60,662 nt of DNA from a bacterium (GTDB lineage Bacteria; UBP15; UBA6099). Every line of letters begins with the position of its first letter. The stretch's first letter is position 1. A program made the translations under genes and the position numbers. Below the pieces are notes generated by a model. The model did not search any database. It was not told where the DNA came from and worked only from the letters and a program-made list of their open reading frames with translations. Location: NCBI GenBank assembly GCA_029564595.1, contig JAKQPS010000032.1, positions 1 through 60,662 on the forward strand, in the 5' to 3' direction. This document shows positions 8,075-17,553 of this stretch, in pieces.

Positions 8075-9379
8075 ATGCCGGAAGAACTGAATTTCAGCAT
8101 CGAAACGCTTGGGCCTTGCAAAGTGGACTCGCCCATCAAGACCGCGCATTTCGAAGGCGACGACGAGCGGATTCTGTTGAACATCAGGATGTCGGAGTTG
8201 AAAGAGGAGTTAGAGCGCGCCACTGGGCCATTGAGTCTCGAAGTGGCGGGTTCGCGCCGCAAGATATACTTTGATCCCTCCAAGACCAAGGCGGGCATTG
8301 TGACCTGTGGCGGCCTGTGTCCGGGCATCAACGACGTGATCCGCGCTCTTGTGATGTCCCTCTGGTACGTTTACGGTGTGAGGAACATCTTCGGATACCA
8401 GTACGGCTATCAGGGACTTTCGCCGAAATACAAACACAAGGCAATCGATATGACGCCGGAGATGGTGAGGTCGATACACAAGGAAGGCGGCAGCATGCTG
8501 GCCACCTCCCGCGGCCCTCAGGACCCCTCCGAGATGGCCGACACTCTGGAACGGATGAACGTCAACATCCTGTTCACCATCGGCGGAGACGGCACTCAGC
8601 GCGGCACTCTCGCCATCTACGAGGAAGCAAAAAAAAGAGGCATGAAACTCGCCGTCGTCGGCATCCCGAAAACGGTGGACAACGACCTGTGTTTCATAGA
8701 GAAATCCTTCGGGTTCGAGACGGCCTTCGGCGCGGCCGCCGACGCAATAAACGGCGCGCACGAAGAGGCCAGAGGCGCGCCGAACGGCGTTTCCATAGTC
8801 AAGCTCATGGGGCGACATTCGGGCTTCATCGCCGCAATGGCCACGCTGGCGATGAGCGATGTGAACATCGTGCTCGTGCCGGAATGCCCCTTCAAGCTTG
8901 AAGGGGACGGCGGGCTGCTCAAGAATGTCGAGCGCAGGCTGCGCGAGCGCGGGCACTGCCTGCTCGTGGTCGCCGAGGGGGCAGGTCAGGAAATCATGGC
9001 CGAACAGGGCCTCAAACAGGAGCGCGACGCCTCCGGCAACGTCAGGCTCCTCGACATCGGCGTCTTCCTCAAAGATAAGTTCAATGAATACTTCAAATCG
9101 ATCAACATGGAATCGAACATAAAACTCATCGACCCCAGCTACATCATCCGCAGCGTGCCCGCGAACCCGGCGGACAGTGTTTACTGCACGCAACTTGCGC
9201 AGAACGCCGTCCACGCCGCGATGTCGGGCAAAACCGCAATGGTGGTAGGCGAGTGGAACAACAATTTCACCCACGTGCCGATTGCTATGGCGACGCTCAG
9301 GCGCAACGTGATAGACGTCAACGGCGCGTTCTGGTTGAACGTCATCGAGAGCACCGGCCAGCCGGAAAGATTCGAATGA
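8075..9379 (+). CDS. pfkA: 6-phosphofructokinase, plant/trypanosome-like ATP type
   Basis: 434 residues with AGGAG upstream of the ATG. It has the long-chain PFK signature GGLCPGIN. The donor-specifying positions are Gly173 after GGD172 (GGDGT; PPi-dependent enzymes have Asp here) and Lys199 in PKTVDND, with catalytic Asp202. The Gly/Lys combination is that of plant and trypanosomatid ATP-PFKs rather than the E. coli type (Gly/Gly) or PPi-PFKs (Asp/Lys). The predicted reaction is ATP plus fructose 6-phosphate to fructose 1,6-bisphosphate. It appears monocistronic. A TATAAT at 7986-7991 with a poor -35 may be its promoter. Confidence 0.92.
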   Translation: MPEELNFSIETLGPCKVDSPIKTAHFEGDDERILLNIRMSELKEELERATGPLSLEVAGSRRKIYFDPSKTKAGIVTCGGLCPGINDVIRALVMSLWYVYGVRNIFGYQYGYQGLSPKYKHKAIDMTPEMVRSIHKEGGSMLATSRGPQDPSEMADTLERMNVNILFTIGGDGTQRGTLAIYEEAKKRGMKLAVVGIPKTVDNDLCFIEKSFGFETAFGAAADAINGAHEEARGAPNGVSIVKLMGRHSGFIAAMATLAMSDVNIVLVPECPFKLEGDGGLLKNVERRLRERGHCLLVVAEGAGQEIMAEQGLKQERDASGNVRLLDIGVFLKDKFNEYFKSINMESNIKLIDPSYIIRSVPANPADSVYCTQLAQNAVHAAMSGKTAMVVGEWNNNFTHVPIAMATLRRNVIDVNGAFWLNVIESTGQPERFE

Positions 9380-9476
9380 GTCGAGCGGGTTTTTCCGCCT
9401 GAGAGATGAAAGATCAGGGATTATCTTTATATTAATCTTCAAAAACGGTTTGCGCCGAAGCGGAGAGAGACAAGGA

Positions 9477-10541
9477 ATGGATAATCGGAAAAGCATATAC
9501 GCGATAGCGGCGGCGATGGCGGTCGCCGCGATGGTGGCGTTCGGAGCCGCCGCGTCCGCTCAAGTGGCCCCCGGAACCGCCGTCGGCTCTTTGAAAATCG
9601 AAGCGGCATCCGGCCCGGCGATAGACCTCGGAGCTTACGGCAAGCCTTACGTTCTAGCCTTCTTCGTGCCGGGGCGAGACAAAGACGCGGCGCAACTTGC
9701 CGAAATCTCCAAACTTCTCAAGAAAAAAGAATTTGCCAAATTCGATTTTATCATGGCCACGCGGGGCGCGAACGACGCGGAAAAGAAGCGCGCCCGCGAC
9801 TTCCTTTCTTCGGGCAAATACGGAGCGCGCCTCGCATTCGACACACAGTCTCAGGCCGCCAAAAAACTCGGCGTCACCCAGTTCCCTGCAATAATCATCG
9901 TCGACGCGTCGGGCGCTGCTCGCACCACCCTCATGTCTTCCGTCACCGAAAAGATGAGGAAACGATCCTTCGAGGATTTTCTGAAAGCAGTTTCCGCCGG
10001 CGCGGCAATCCCGTACATCGACCTGCTGCCCAGAGGGTCCGGCTCAGAGCAGTCCGCCGCGCTCATAGGAAAACCCGCCCCGGCTTTCTCTCTGAAGGAC
10101 CTCTCAGGCAAGAATCACAAACTGTCCGACTACAAGGGCAAGAACCTTATTCTGATTTTCTGGAGTCCGAGCTGCGGACATTGCATGGCGGAGATGCCGA
10201 AGATACAGAGTTTTCTTGCCGCCAATTCCGCGCGATATAATTTGAAGATTTTAGGAGTGACCCGCGACTCCGGCGACAACTCCAAGAAGGACGCGCAAAA
10301 GGCCGTCAAAGAGAAGATGGTCACATATCCCAACCTGATGGACCCCGCCTCGGCGATTATGACTGACTACGGCGTCAAGTACGTGCCGTCCGTGTTTTTC
10401 TTAAACGAAAAAGGCGTAATCGTGGAGCATCTTTCCGGAGCGGCGGCGCAGTTCGACGAGGTTTACCATTCCATATTCGCCGATCCCGGAAGGCTGGGAG
10501 GAAAATCCGCAGCGCGTGGCGCGAAGGGAGCCGCCGGATGA
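9477..10541 (+). CDS. exported TlpA-like tandem thioredoxin-fold protein
   Basis: 354 residues from ATG 9477 with AAGGA just upstream (the frame opens at 9450). A Sec signal covers about residues 1-29 (AAASAQ). The first thioredoxin-like domain (about 35-175) has no CxxC; the usual site reads FFVPGRDKD. The second, about 200-340, is a TlpA/ResA-type domain with FWSPSCGHCMAEMP, redox cysteines Cys233 and Cys236. It probably acts as a periplasmic thiol reductant, with the first domain structural. Its stop overlaps the next gene's start (ATGA), so the pair is translationally coupled. Confidence 0.87.
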   Translation: MDNRKSIYAIAAAMAVAAMVAFGAAASAQVAPGTAVGSLKIEAASGPAIDLGAYGKPYVLAFFVPGRDKDAAQLAEISKLLKKKEFAKFDFIMATRGANDAEKKRARDFLSSGKYGARLAFDTQSQAAKKLGVTQFPAIIIVDASGAARTTLMSSVTEKMRKRSFEDFLKAVSAGAAIPYIDLLPRGSGSEQSAALIGKPAPAFSLKDLSGKNHKLSDYKGKNLILIFWSPSCGHCMAEMPKIQSFLAANSARYNLKILGVTRDSGDNSKKDAQKAVKEKMVTYPNLMDPASAIMTDYGVKYVPSVFFLNEKGVIVEHLSGAAAQFDEVYHSIFADPGRLGGKSAARGAKGAAG

Positions 10542-10828
10542 AATCGTTCAAGATATCATTCTACGAATCCGTAAACGGCGAACTCATAAAGCTGAGAGAG
10601 CTTTTCAGGCTGTGCGAGGCCGTCGCCGACCTCGTCAGGAACCCTCCCCCGGAATTTTTCCAGATGCTCGAAACCCATTTCCCCATAAACGGATGGGCCG
10701 AAGTCGGCGAGGAGACAGGCAACATATACGTTGTCTTCGCTCCGAGAGACAGCGTTTTTCAGGACAGCGAAAAAGAAGCCTTCCGCGACTGGCTTGACAC
10801 TATAACCCCCGCCGATTTTTTGAAATGA
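10538..10828 (+). CDS. small conserved-looking protein coupled to the TlpA-like gene
   Basis: 96 residues. The ATG overlaps the stop of the upstream thioredoxin gene in ATGA. The sequence is soluble, helix-rich and acidic, with no cysteine pair, signal peptide or membrane segment (FYESVNGELIKLRELFRLCE at the start, FRDWLDTITPADFLK at the end). I do not recognise the family. Coupling suggests a role tied to the upstream gene, but the product looks cytoplasmic. Confidence 0.75.
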   Translation: MKSFKISFYESVNGELIKLRELFRLCEAVADLVRNPPPEFFQMLETHFPINGWAEVGEETGNIYVVFAPRDSVFQDSEKEAFRDWLDTITPADFLK

Positions 10829-10914
10829 CAGCCCCGCCGGTTCGTTTCTTTTATTAATAAGTCTTCTCCGTGTCTTTGTGGTGAAAATCTTTTTCTTTGC
10901 GCTTCCCCGCGAAG

Positions 10915-10943
10915 TTGAAGGATGTTTCGTCGTGTGCTATCAT
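10915..10943 (+). promoter_or_regulatory. sigma-70 promoter of the 6S RNA gene
   Basis: TTGAAG (10915-10920) and TATCAT (10938-10943) are 17 bases apart. The predicted start at about 10950 coincides with the 5' end of the 6S closing stem. Confidence 0.7.
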
Positions 10944-10950
10944 TTAATTA

Positions 10951-11120
10951 ATCTCTGCTTTGCGCGGCAGGGCCATGAGTCTTGAGCCAACATTTTAACA
11001 AAGGGAGTTCCGACTAGCAGCGCGAGGAAACGCCTCTTCGAGAGGACTTCCGGGCGCATGCGGGAACACCCACCTGTTTTATACAGGTTCAAAGATCTGT
11101 CCCACCGGCACGGCGGAGGT
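10951..11120 (+). ncRNA. ssrS: 6S RNA
   Basis: About 170 nt. The 5' arm (from 10952) pairs with the 3' arm (to 11119) through a long stem rich in G-C and G-U pairs, with a short bulge and one mismatch. Inside it lie the proteobacterial-type landmarks TGAGCCAACATTTT on the 5' side and CACCCACCTG...CAGGTTCAA on the 3' side. A T-run begins at 11120 and gives an intrinsic terminator. The RNA mimics an open promoter and sequesters the housekeeping RNA polymerase holoenzyme in slow growth. It fills most of the 380-bp gap between neighbouring genes. The identification is by eye from arm pairing plus motifs. Confidence 0.82.
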
Positions 11121-11209
11121 TTTTATTTTAAACGGTTGTTGTTATATAATAGGCCGGGTCGGGGGAAACGGTCCCCGGCGTCGGCGGTTCCGAACCGCGG
11201 CGGAGTGGC

Positions 11210-11536
11210 ATGAAGTCGCTGACAATGGAAAATTTCGAGTCCGAGGCGCTCAACGCCCCTATACCCGTAATCGTTATTTTTATGGCTGGCGGTTGCAAAC
11301 CCTGCGAACTGATGCGCGCCGACCTTGAAGAAATCGAAAAAGCGTTTGCAGGCAAGGTGTCGATGCGTCATGTCGAGGTCGAGGGCAACGAGGAGTTGGC
11401 GGACAGGTGTTCGGTCATCCAGACTCCCACAATCATAATGTTCGCGGGCGGCAAGCAGGCTCTTCAGGTTATCGGCTACAACACCCGCCGCGACCTAGAA
11501 GACAAGATTGGCAAGAAACTGAACGAGATTTCGTGA
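11210..11536 (+). CDS. thioredoxin-like protein (CKPC)
   Basis: 108 residues, cytoplasmic, a single thioredoxin fold. The active site reads AGGCKPCELM with Cys29 and Cys32; the usual Trp before the first Cys is missing. The cis-Pro loop is present (QTPTIIMF). It likely reduces disulfides or serves as a specialised thiol carrier. A TATAAT at 11145-11150 precedes the gene, with a weak -35. aroQ follows after 29 bp, so the two may be co-transcribed. Confidence 0.88.
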   Translation: MKSLTMENFESEALNAPIPVIVIFMAGGCKPCELMRADLEEIEKAFAGKVSMRHVEVEGNEELADRCSVIQTPTIIMFAGGKQALQVIGYNTRRDLEDKIGKKLNEIS

Positions 11537-11565
11537 CGCGGGATTGCCCGCGCGGAGCGTCTGAT

Positions 11566-12003
11566 ATGAAACTTGTTGCGCTTCACGGCCCGAACCTCAA
11601 CCTACTGGGAACGCGCGAGCCTGATGTCTACGGTTCTCAAACTCTCGAAGACATCAACGCGGCGATGAGGGCGTGGGCGGAGCGCGCGGGCGTCGATATA
11701 GAGATATCCCAGACGAACCATGAGGGCGAACTTGTCGAGGCGATTCACTGCGCGGGCCGCGACGCCGACGGACTGGTCGTCAACCCCGGCGCTCTCACTC
11801 ACTACAGCTATGCGGTGCGCGACGCCATCGCGGCGATAAGAATCCCGGTTGTCGAGGCCCACTTGTCGAACATCCACGCGCGGGAGGCTTTCAGGTCGGT
11901 GTCCGTCACCGCCGCCGTCGCAACCGGCATCGTTTCAGGTTTCGGACCGCGCAGCTACATACTCGCGCTCGAAGCTCTCAAGGCCCGCATCGCCGGAGAC
12001 TGA
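11566..12003 (+). CDS. aroQ: type II 3-dehydroquinate dehydratase
   Basis: 145 residues, the normal family size, from ATG 11566 with GGAG upstream. Signatures are complete: GPNLNLLGTREPDVYG with the catalytic Tyr in VYG, NPGALTHYSYAVRDA, and VEAHLSNIHAREAFR with the catalytic His. It dehydrates 3-dehydroquinate to 3-dehydroshikimate in the shikimate pathway, using the trans-elimination mechanism of dodecameric type II enzymes. Other shikimate genes are not in the window. An M24 aminopeptidase follows after 19 bp, an arrangement (aroQ then pepP-like) seen in several bacterial groups. Confidence 0.96.
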   Translation: MKLVALHGPNLNLLGTREPDVYGSQTLEDINAAMRAWAERAGVDIEISQTNHEGELVEAIHCAGRDADGLVVNPGALTHYSYAVRDAIAAIRIPVVEAHLSNIHAREAFRSVSVTAAVATGIVSGFGPRSYILALEALKARIAGD

Positions 12004-12022
12004 CGCCGCCTCATTTTCCATC

Positions 12023-13114
12023 ATGAAGAAACGCGCGGACATCTTCCAAGACAGACAGAAGCGGCTGACCGTCCTGCTCGAAAAAGAGCGCGTCCCCGCG
12101 CTGCTCGTCTCGAATCTCATCAATGTCAGATACCTCACCGGATTCGCCTGCACGTACGGCAGCCTGCTCGCAGTCGGCGGCAGATTCTTTTTTCTCACTG
12201 ATTCCAGATACATATTCGAGGCGCGGAAAAAAGCGGTGGCCGACGAGATAGAAGAGACGAAGTCCGAGCGCGCGCCAGAAGTTATCAGGGAAATCCTCGG
12301 CGGCGCGAAAGCGCGAAAGCTGTGCTTCGAGCCGGAAGCGCTCTCGTTCGCCGACTACGAGAAGCTGTCGGAGCGCGCGCGCGGAGTCAAGCTGGCCCCG
12401 CATTCGGGAGCGGTCGAGAGCGTCAGGACGGTCAAGGACGGCTCCGAGGCGGCCGCCATCAGGCGGGCGTCGGCAGTAATGGCTCGCGCGCTAAGGGAGA
12501 CCCTCGCGGAAACCGTTCCCGGCTCGACCGAGAAGGATATCCGCGCGGGCCTCGAATCCCGGATGATAATGTCTGGCGCGGAAGGGATAGCGTTCGACAC
12601 GATAGCGGCGTCAGGGCCGAGGTCGGCGTACGCACACGGAGCGCCGACGGACAGAAAGCTTGCGCCCGGCGATTTCGTGGTGATCGACTTCGGCGCGCGC
12701 GTCGACGGCTACAACTCGGACATGACGCGCACCGCGCATGTCGGGCGACCCTCGGCGGACGACGCCCGGATGTACCGCGCAGTGCTCGAAGCGCGGAACA
12801 GCGCCGTTGCAGCCGCCGTCCCCGGCGCGCCCGGCGAAGCCCCCGACAGAGCCGCCCGCGTCGCTCTCCGCAAACACGGCCTCGAACAGTATTTCACACA
12901 CGGCTTGGGACACGGCGTCGGCCTCGAAGTCCATGAGCGACCTCGACTCGCCCCCGGCGCGAAAGAAAAACTTGTCCCCGGAATGGTGTTCACAATCGAA
13001 CCCGGCGTTTATATCAAAGGCCGCGGCGGCGTCAGAATCGAAGACACTTTCCTTCAGACTAAAGACGGCCCCGTCCCCCTCACATCAGGCTCCCGCATCA
13101 TGCGCGTCATCTGA
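12023..13114 (+). CDS. M24 family Xaa-Pro aminopeptidase/dipeptidase
   Basis: 363 residues from ATG 12023; the frame is open further upstream, but that extension would overlap aroQ. The N-terminal creatinase-like domain (VSNLINVRYLTGF) is followed by the pita-bread catalytic domain. All five metal ligands are visible: two Asp in VIDFGARVDGYNSDMTRT, His in THGLGHGVG, Glu in FTIEPGVY and Glu in GVRIEDT. It probably removes residues preceding proline from peptides. There is no signal peptide. It lies directly behind aroQ in a likely operon. Confidence 0.93.
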   Translation: MKKRADIFQDRQKRLTVLLEKERVPALLVSNLINVRYLTGFACTYGSLLAVGGRFFFLTDSRYIFEARKKAVADEIEETKSERAPEVIREILGGAKARKLCFEPEALSFADYEKLSERARGVKLAPHSGAVESVRTVKDGSEAAAIRRASAVMARALRETLAETVPGSTEKDIRAGLESRMIMSGAEGIAFDTIAASGPRSAYAHGAPTDRKLAPGDFVVIDFGARVDGYNSDMTRTAHVGRPSADDARMYRAVLEARNSAVAAAVPGAPGEAPDRAARVALRKHGLEQYFTHGLGHGVGLEVHERPRLAPGAKEKLVPGMVFTIEPGVYIKGRGGVRIEDTFLQTKDGPVPLTSGSRIMRVI

Positions 13115-13485
13115 ACCGTCGAGTCGGATGTTATAGCAGTTCTTAATCGATTTTACCCGCCCGTTTGTGCGCCATGCGTAAAAAATTCTTTCTTTTGCGC
13201 ATGAGCGAGAACAGCAACAATTCATGGGTAATTCCAAACAATAAGTCGTTTAGGTTAAAAAACACTTTTAAGATGGAACGCAAGGCGTATTTCATCAGCT
13301 CTGAACAATCGCTCCCGAATCCTAATGACGGATTCGGGATAAATATGGGCGGGGATCATACACGAGTTTGTGCGTGGTCGTTTGCGCGTCAGAAGCAGTT
13401 CGCCGCTGTTATCAATCAAAGGTTTTTTGGGAGCGCTTTTTCATAAGTTTCGCCAACAAGAATAATCACTATGCCAATATCAATT
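13115..13485. other. gene-free stretch between convergent genes
   Basis: No gene with coding character is seen; a 93-codon open frame at 13165-13446 has atypical composition and no ribosome binding site. The stretch carries GGAACGCAAGGCG (shared with 38350) and ACAATCGCTCCCGAAT at 13307-13322, identical to 903-918, followed by an inverted partner (ATTCGGGAT). Confidence 0.6.
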
Positions 13486-15891
13486 TCAACATTCTTTCGT
13501 CCCGTCTATGGCGTTCATGACGACGGATACGATTTTAGAAATGTCAAAAGGTTTCTGGATGTAATCGAGCGCGCCGTTGCCGAGCATTTCCGAGGCGTCG
13601 CCTTCGACGCTGTATCCTGAGCAGATGACGATCTTCGCCGCCGGATCAATCTGTTTTAACTCGGCGAAGATTTTTTTGCCGCCCATTTCAGGCAATAGCA
13701 TGTCCAGCAGAACAACATTGACACTGCGAAAATTGCTTCTAAAAAAGCTCACCGCTTCAGGGCCGGAAAGCGCGGACGCGACCTCGAACCCTGAAAAACC
13801 AAGCGCTTCGGATATCATTTGAACATACTCTTCGTCGTCGTCGATGATGAGAGCGAATCCGCAGCCTTTCCTCTGAAAAGGCTCTGCCTGTTCCGTTTCC
13901 TGCGATTCGATTTTTCCGTTGGCGGCGGGAAGATAAACGCTGAACGCCGCGCCCTCGCCCCTGCTCGCGCGAACTTTGATGAATCCTCCGTGCGCTACGA
14001 CTATGCCGTGCGCGACCGAGAGACCGAGTCCCGATCCCTTTCCTCTTTCCTTCGTAGTGAAGAAAGGCTCGAACAGTCTGTCGAGGATCGGCTCGTCGAT
14101 CCCCTCTCCTGAATCCTCTACTGAGATCACGGAAAACTCGCCTGCAGCGACGCCGCGAGACGAGGCCGTCTCTTCGTCAACCAACTCTCCCCTCGTTTTC
14201 AACACGAGCTTCCCCCCGTCGGGCATCGCGTCGCAGCCGTTCAGGCAGATGTTCAGCACGGCTTGAACAATCTGGTTGGCGTCGACGTTCACAGTCTTCG
14301 CGGTTTCGTCGGCTTCAACCACGACAGAAATTTTTGAAGGGGCCACGCTCTCCAGCATGTCCGCCACCTCGTTGACTATTTCCTCCGGGCGCGCAATCCT
14401 GACATTGAGTTTTTCCTTGCGGGCAAACGTCAGAAGCTTCATAGACAAGTCTTTTGCTCTCATGCATGATTTGTGTATGCGTTTAAGCTTTTCCCATTCA
14501 GGCGAACCCGGCTTAGCCGACTTAAGCAACATTTCGGTCGTCCCGCTTATCGTGGCGACGATGTTGTTGAAGTCGTGCGCGACGCCGCCCGCCAGCCGCC
14601 CGATGGCCTCCATCTTCTGCGATTGAAGAAGCTGTTGCTCAATGCGTTTCTTCTCTTCCTCCATATTTCTCAATTCCGTCACGTCAATCATGGCGCTGAG
14701 CGTTCCGGCAGCGCTCCCCGACGGCGCGGCGATCACGCTTGAATTGCATAGAACAAAAACCGTCTCTCCCGTTTTCTTTTTTAGGGCGAGCGGAATGTTG
14801 CGAACGCTTCCGCCGGACGGAAGCGCCGCGCCGTCGCAGGAGACATCCTCCATGCTCATCCGCGTCAGTTCTTCTATCGTGTATCTTAGCAGTTCCAGCC
14901 CCGCGCGGTTCGCGTCGACGAACCTGTTCTCTGCGTCGAAGACGAATATCGCGGCGACTGACTCGTCGAAAATGCCTTTGTACTTCTCTCTGCTCACGCG
15001 CAGTTCCGCCTGAAGCCGTTTCTGTGCCGCTATCTGACGGCGCAGAACAAAAATGACGGCGGTGGCGAACAGGATGACCGCGCCCCCCGCTATAGCAGCA
15101 TAGAGAACATACGCGGGCAACGCTTTCTCCGCCGGTTTTTCCATCCAGACGGAGAGCGATTTATAGTAAGGCGAGTCAGGCTCGCGCAACCACCTGCCGA
15201 GCCAGTTGTCAATCGCCTCCAGAATATCCGCGTTTCGGCCCTGCCCGGTCGCGAAATGCAGAGCCACGACATCAAAGATGATAGTTGTCTTCACAAGCCC
15301 GTATTCGCGGTGGAAGTAGTCTCCGAAGAACTTGTTTGTGAGAGCGGCGTCCGCCCGCCCGTCCTCGGCCATCCTGAACGCCTCTTCCATCGACCTCGCT
15401 GGAACCACCCTAACGTCGTATCCGAACCCCCCCGCCATCTGCTCCAGCGCCCTCTGCTGTATGGAGCCTTCGAGCAGCGCCACCTTTCTGCCGTTCAGGT
15501 CCGACATCATGGCTATCGACTTCGAGGAGTTTGTGTAAACTCTCGACCAGCTTTCAGCCACCGGCTTCTTGTGAAAATCAAACCTCTCATCCCTCTCGAT
15601 CGAATATGCCACGTCTGGCATCAGGTCTATGCGTCCGTCTTCAAGACGCTTCAAGCAGTCCGCCCATTCGCAACGCTCGAACCGGATCGTCCAGCCTTCC
15701 CTCTTCGCTATCTCCTCGACAAGCTCGACGAAAAACCCAGCCGGCTTGCCGTCCTCGCCGGTAAAAACTTTCGGCTTGTTCTCATATATGCCGACCCTCA
15801 CTATCTTCTCCGCAAAAACGCGCGAAGGCGCAAAAGCTGCCGCGAACACTGCCAGCGCCGCGCAAACCGAAAATGTGATTACGGGCCTCAT
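13486..15891 (-). CDS. hybrid sensor histidine kinase with fused solute-binding domain
   Basis: About 801 residues from ATG 15891; a TTG two codons earlier is also possible. Order: signal peptide, then a SBP_bac_3 (amino-acid-binding-like) sensor domain at about 30-250 (VRVGIYENKPKVF, then GRIDLMPDVAYS), a membrane segment near 265-290, a PAS domain near 305-420, the HisKA-type H-box GGVAHDFNNI with phosphoacceptor His439, a HATPase domain with DSGEGI and GKGSGLGLS, and a C-terminal receiver with acceptor Asp730 (VVLLDMLLP). There is no DNA-binding output, so phosphate probably passes on to a separate partner. The ligand is likely a small periplasmic solute. No response regulator gene is adjacent. 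Confidence 0.92.
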   Translation of the reverse strand: MRPVITFSVCAALAVFAAAFAPSRVFAEKIVRVGIYENKPKVFTGEDGKPAGFFVELVEEIAKREGWTIRFERCEWADCLKRLEDGRIDLMPDVAYSIERDERFDFHKKPVAESWSRVYTNSSKSIAMMSDLNGRKVALLEGSIQQRALEQMAGGFGYDVRVVPARSMEEAFRMAEDGRADAALTNKFFGDYFHREYGLVKTTIIFDVVALHFATGQGRNADILEAIDNWLGRWLREPDSPYYKSLSVWMEKPAEKALPAYVLYAAIAGGAVILFATAVIFVLRRQIAAQKRLQAELRVSREKYKGIFDESVAAIFVFDAENRFVDANRAGLELLRYTIEELTRMSMEDVSCDGAALPSGGSVRNIPLALKKKTGETVFVLCNSSVIAAPSGSAAGTLSAMIDVTELRNMEEEKKRIEQQLLQSQKMEAIGRLAGGVAHDFNNIVATISGTTEMLLKSAKPGSPEWEKLKRIHKSCMRAKDLSMKLLTFARKEKLNVRIARPEEIVNEVADMLESVAPSKISVVVEADETAKTVNVDANQIVQAVLNICLNGCDAMPDGGKLVLKTRGELVDEETASSRGVAAGEFSVISVEDSGEGIDEPILDRLFEPFFTTKERGKGSGLGLSVAHGIVVAHGGFIKVRASRGEGAAFSVYLPAANGKIESQETEQAEPFQRKGCGFALIIDDDEEYVQMISEALGFSGFEVASALSGPEAVSFFRSNFRSVNVVLLDMLLPEMGGKKIFAELKQIDPAAKIVICSGYSVEGDASEMLGNGALDYIQKPFDISKIVSVVMNAIDGTKEC

Positions 15892-16119
15892 TCTCAATTT
15901 CCAGCCTCCCCGACTCCGGGCCGAAACTCTGCCGCGTCATCTCAAGAGATACATCAGTCCCATTTTGCTATGAAAGCTTATGTCCTTATCGGACTCGTGG
16001 CGGCGCATGCTGAATATATGTTTCAAGGCATATCCCTGCGTCCGCATAAGTATTAATATAACACTATATCTTCAATATTTGAACCCGCGCGCATTCTACT
16101 TCATTAAACACACGCATTG

Positions 16120-17409
16120 CTATTCGGCTATTGTGATGACAATCGGCGCGCTCCCGGCGACAAGCGGCAATTTCTTTTTCCACGGGATTTCTTTCTTCGC
16201 GGGCTTGAAATCGGCGTCGAGAATAGTTATCGGGCCGAGCGAAACGACAGTCGCGCGGGAGCCGGGGACTCCAATGGCCTCCAGTCGGACTCCCTCAACG
16301 TCTTCCGGTCCGCAGCCTTCGGTCATGAGTATTCCCAGCCTCGCTTTTCCCGAACCCTTGAAACGCATTTCATCAACGCCCTGCGAAGCTGACCGCCATT
16401 CTCCGTCTCCCGCCGTTTTAAGAGACACCTCGACAGCCGGCCCTCCCGGCGGAAGGTCCAACTCAATATCCACAAGCGCGTACAGCCTCGGATCGTCTAT
16501 CTTCTTTCGCTCAGGGTCGGGAGTCGTTTTCGTAAGCTTGCCCTCTCTGGCTAACTCCTCGAAAGCCACCCTGTTTATCCACGGCTCCCTGTCGAGCATC
16601 CTTTCGCGAACTCCGTCAGCGTCGAATTCAACGGGGTAATGCATGAACGCGAAAGACGAATCTCCGTCGTCACAGACCATGTTGTTGAAAGTGCAGGTCC
16701 GCAGGACAGGATGCTCTCCTATTTTTCTTCCTTTGAAAGGGAGTTCCTCGTGGTTGGGGCCTTGATAGGTTTCAGACGCGATCCGCCCTTCAGGGTCGAG
16801 CGCGACGCGGTAAATGTATTCGATATCCACAGTGCGGCCATACCGCGCCATCAATTCCGCGGTCTTAGTCCCGCCGTCCTCGTTGGAGAAAATAATCGTG
16901 TATTCCAAAATTCTTCCGCTCGCAGTTTCGCTTTCTATCGCCCACATCATCAACGGCGCGTCGCTGCTCTCGTTGTCCTGCCTGCCGAGCAGGACGGGCG
17001 CGCGCCTAAGCAGCTCGTATCCCTCATTCCCCGGATATAGAACGCCCGCAGTCGCGGACTCAACTGTCACTCTTCCCTCCTTTTTTGAAGGGTCCGCGAC
17101 TGAGACGACATGCCTGCCCGCGCCGACTGGGCCGAGGAACATCTTATATCCGGCCGCTTCTCCTCCTCGGAACGGTATTAGCGACGCCCTTTTCTTGCCG
17201 TCCAGCAATACCACAAGGGGCGGGCGCCACCTGCCTTTCGCCCATGAATAGTCCGGCGCGGACAGCTTGATTTCCGCATACGCCTCTCCGGGTTCCTCCG
17301 CGTCGAACGGCGCTTCGGGAAACATGCCGCCCGATGGCGTGTCATCCGCGAACGCGGCAACCGTAATGAATAAAACAGCAAACGCGCACGCGCTTATCAA
17401 ATGTTTCAT
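16120..17409 (-). CDS. secreted protein of unknown function
   Basis: About 429 residues. GGAGG lies 6 bases before the second of two adjacent ATG codons (17409), which is preferred over 17412. A Sec signal ends near VAAFA|DD. The mature protein is beta-rich and soluble, with no membrane segment, cysteine cluster or catalytic motif I can name. Features include PDYSWAKGRWRPPLVVLLDG and PVGAGRHVVSVADPS near the N-terminus and a C-terminal GPITILDADFKPAKKE. I do not recognise the family. It stands alone on the minus strand between a sensor kinase and a deacetylase. Confidence 0.8.
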   Translation of the reverse strand: MKHLISACAFAVLFITVAAFADDTPSGGMFPEAPFDAEEPGEAYAEIKLSAPDYSWAKGRWRPPLVVLLDGKKRASLIPFRGGEAAGYKMFLGPVGAGRHVVSVADPSKKEGRVTVESATAGVLYPGNEGYELLRRAPVLLGRQDNESSDAPLMMWAIESETASGRILEYTIIFSNEDGGTKTAELMARYGRTVDIEYIYRVALDPEGRIASETYQGPNHEELPFKGRKIGEHPVLRTCTFNNMVCDDGDSSFAFMHYPVEFDADGVRERMLDREPWINRVAFEELAREGKLTKTTPDPERKKIDDPRLYALVDIELDLPPGGPAVEVSLKTAGDGEWRSASQGVDEMRFKGSGKARLGILMTEGCGPEDVEGVRLEAIGVPGSRATVVSLGPITILDADFKPAKKEIPWKKKLPLVAGSAPIVITIAE

Positions 17410-17553
17410 CATTCGCCTCCGCAGACATTTTACCCGCGCTCTCTCTCAGGCGCAAAGAATAGTCGCGCGCTCCCAGCTTCGCCGTCCTAACAACGACTTA
17501 GTTAACAACAATTTAATCGCAGGATGATAATCAATAAATCAAGAAGCCGAAAT

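Noticed and set aside
8210-9496. 428-codon minus-strand frame opposite phosphofructokinase
   Set aside because: The plus-strand gene is unambiguous and the antisense product lacks family features.
13165-13446. 93-codon open frame between convergent genes
   Set aside because: No ribosome binding site, odd composition, and it overlaps dispersed repeat fragments.
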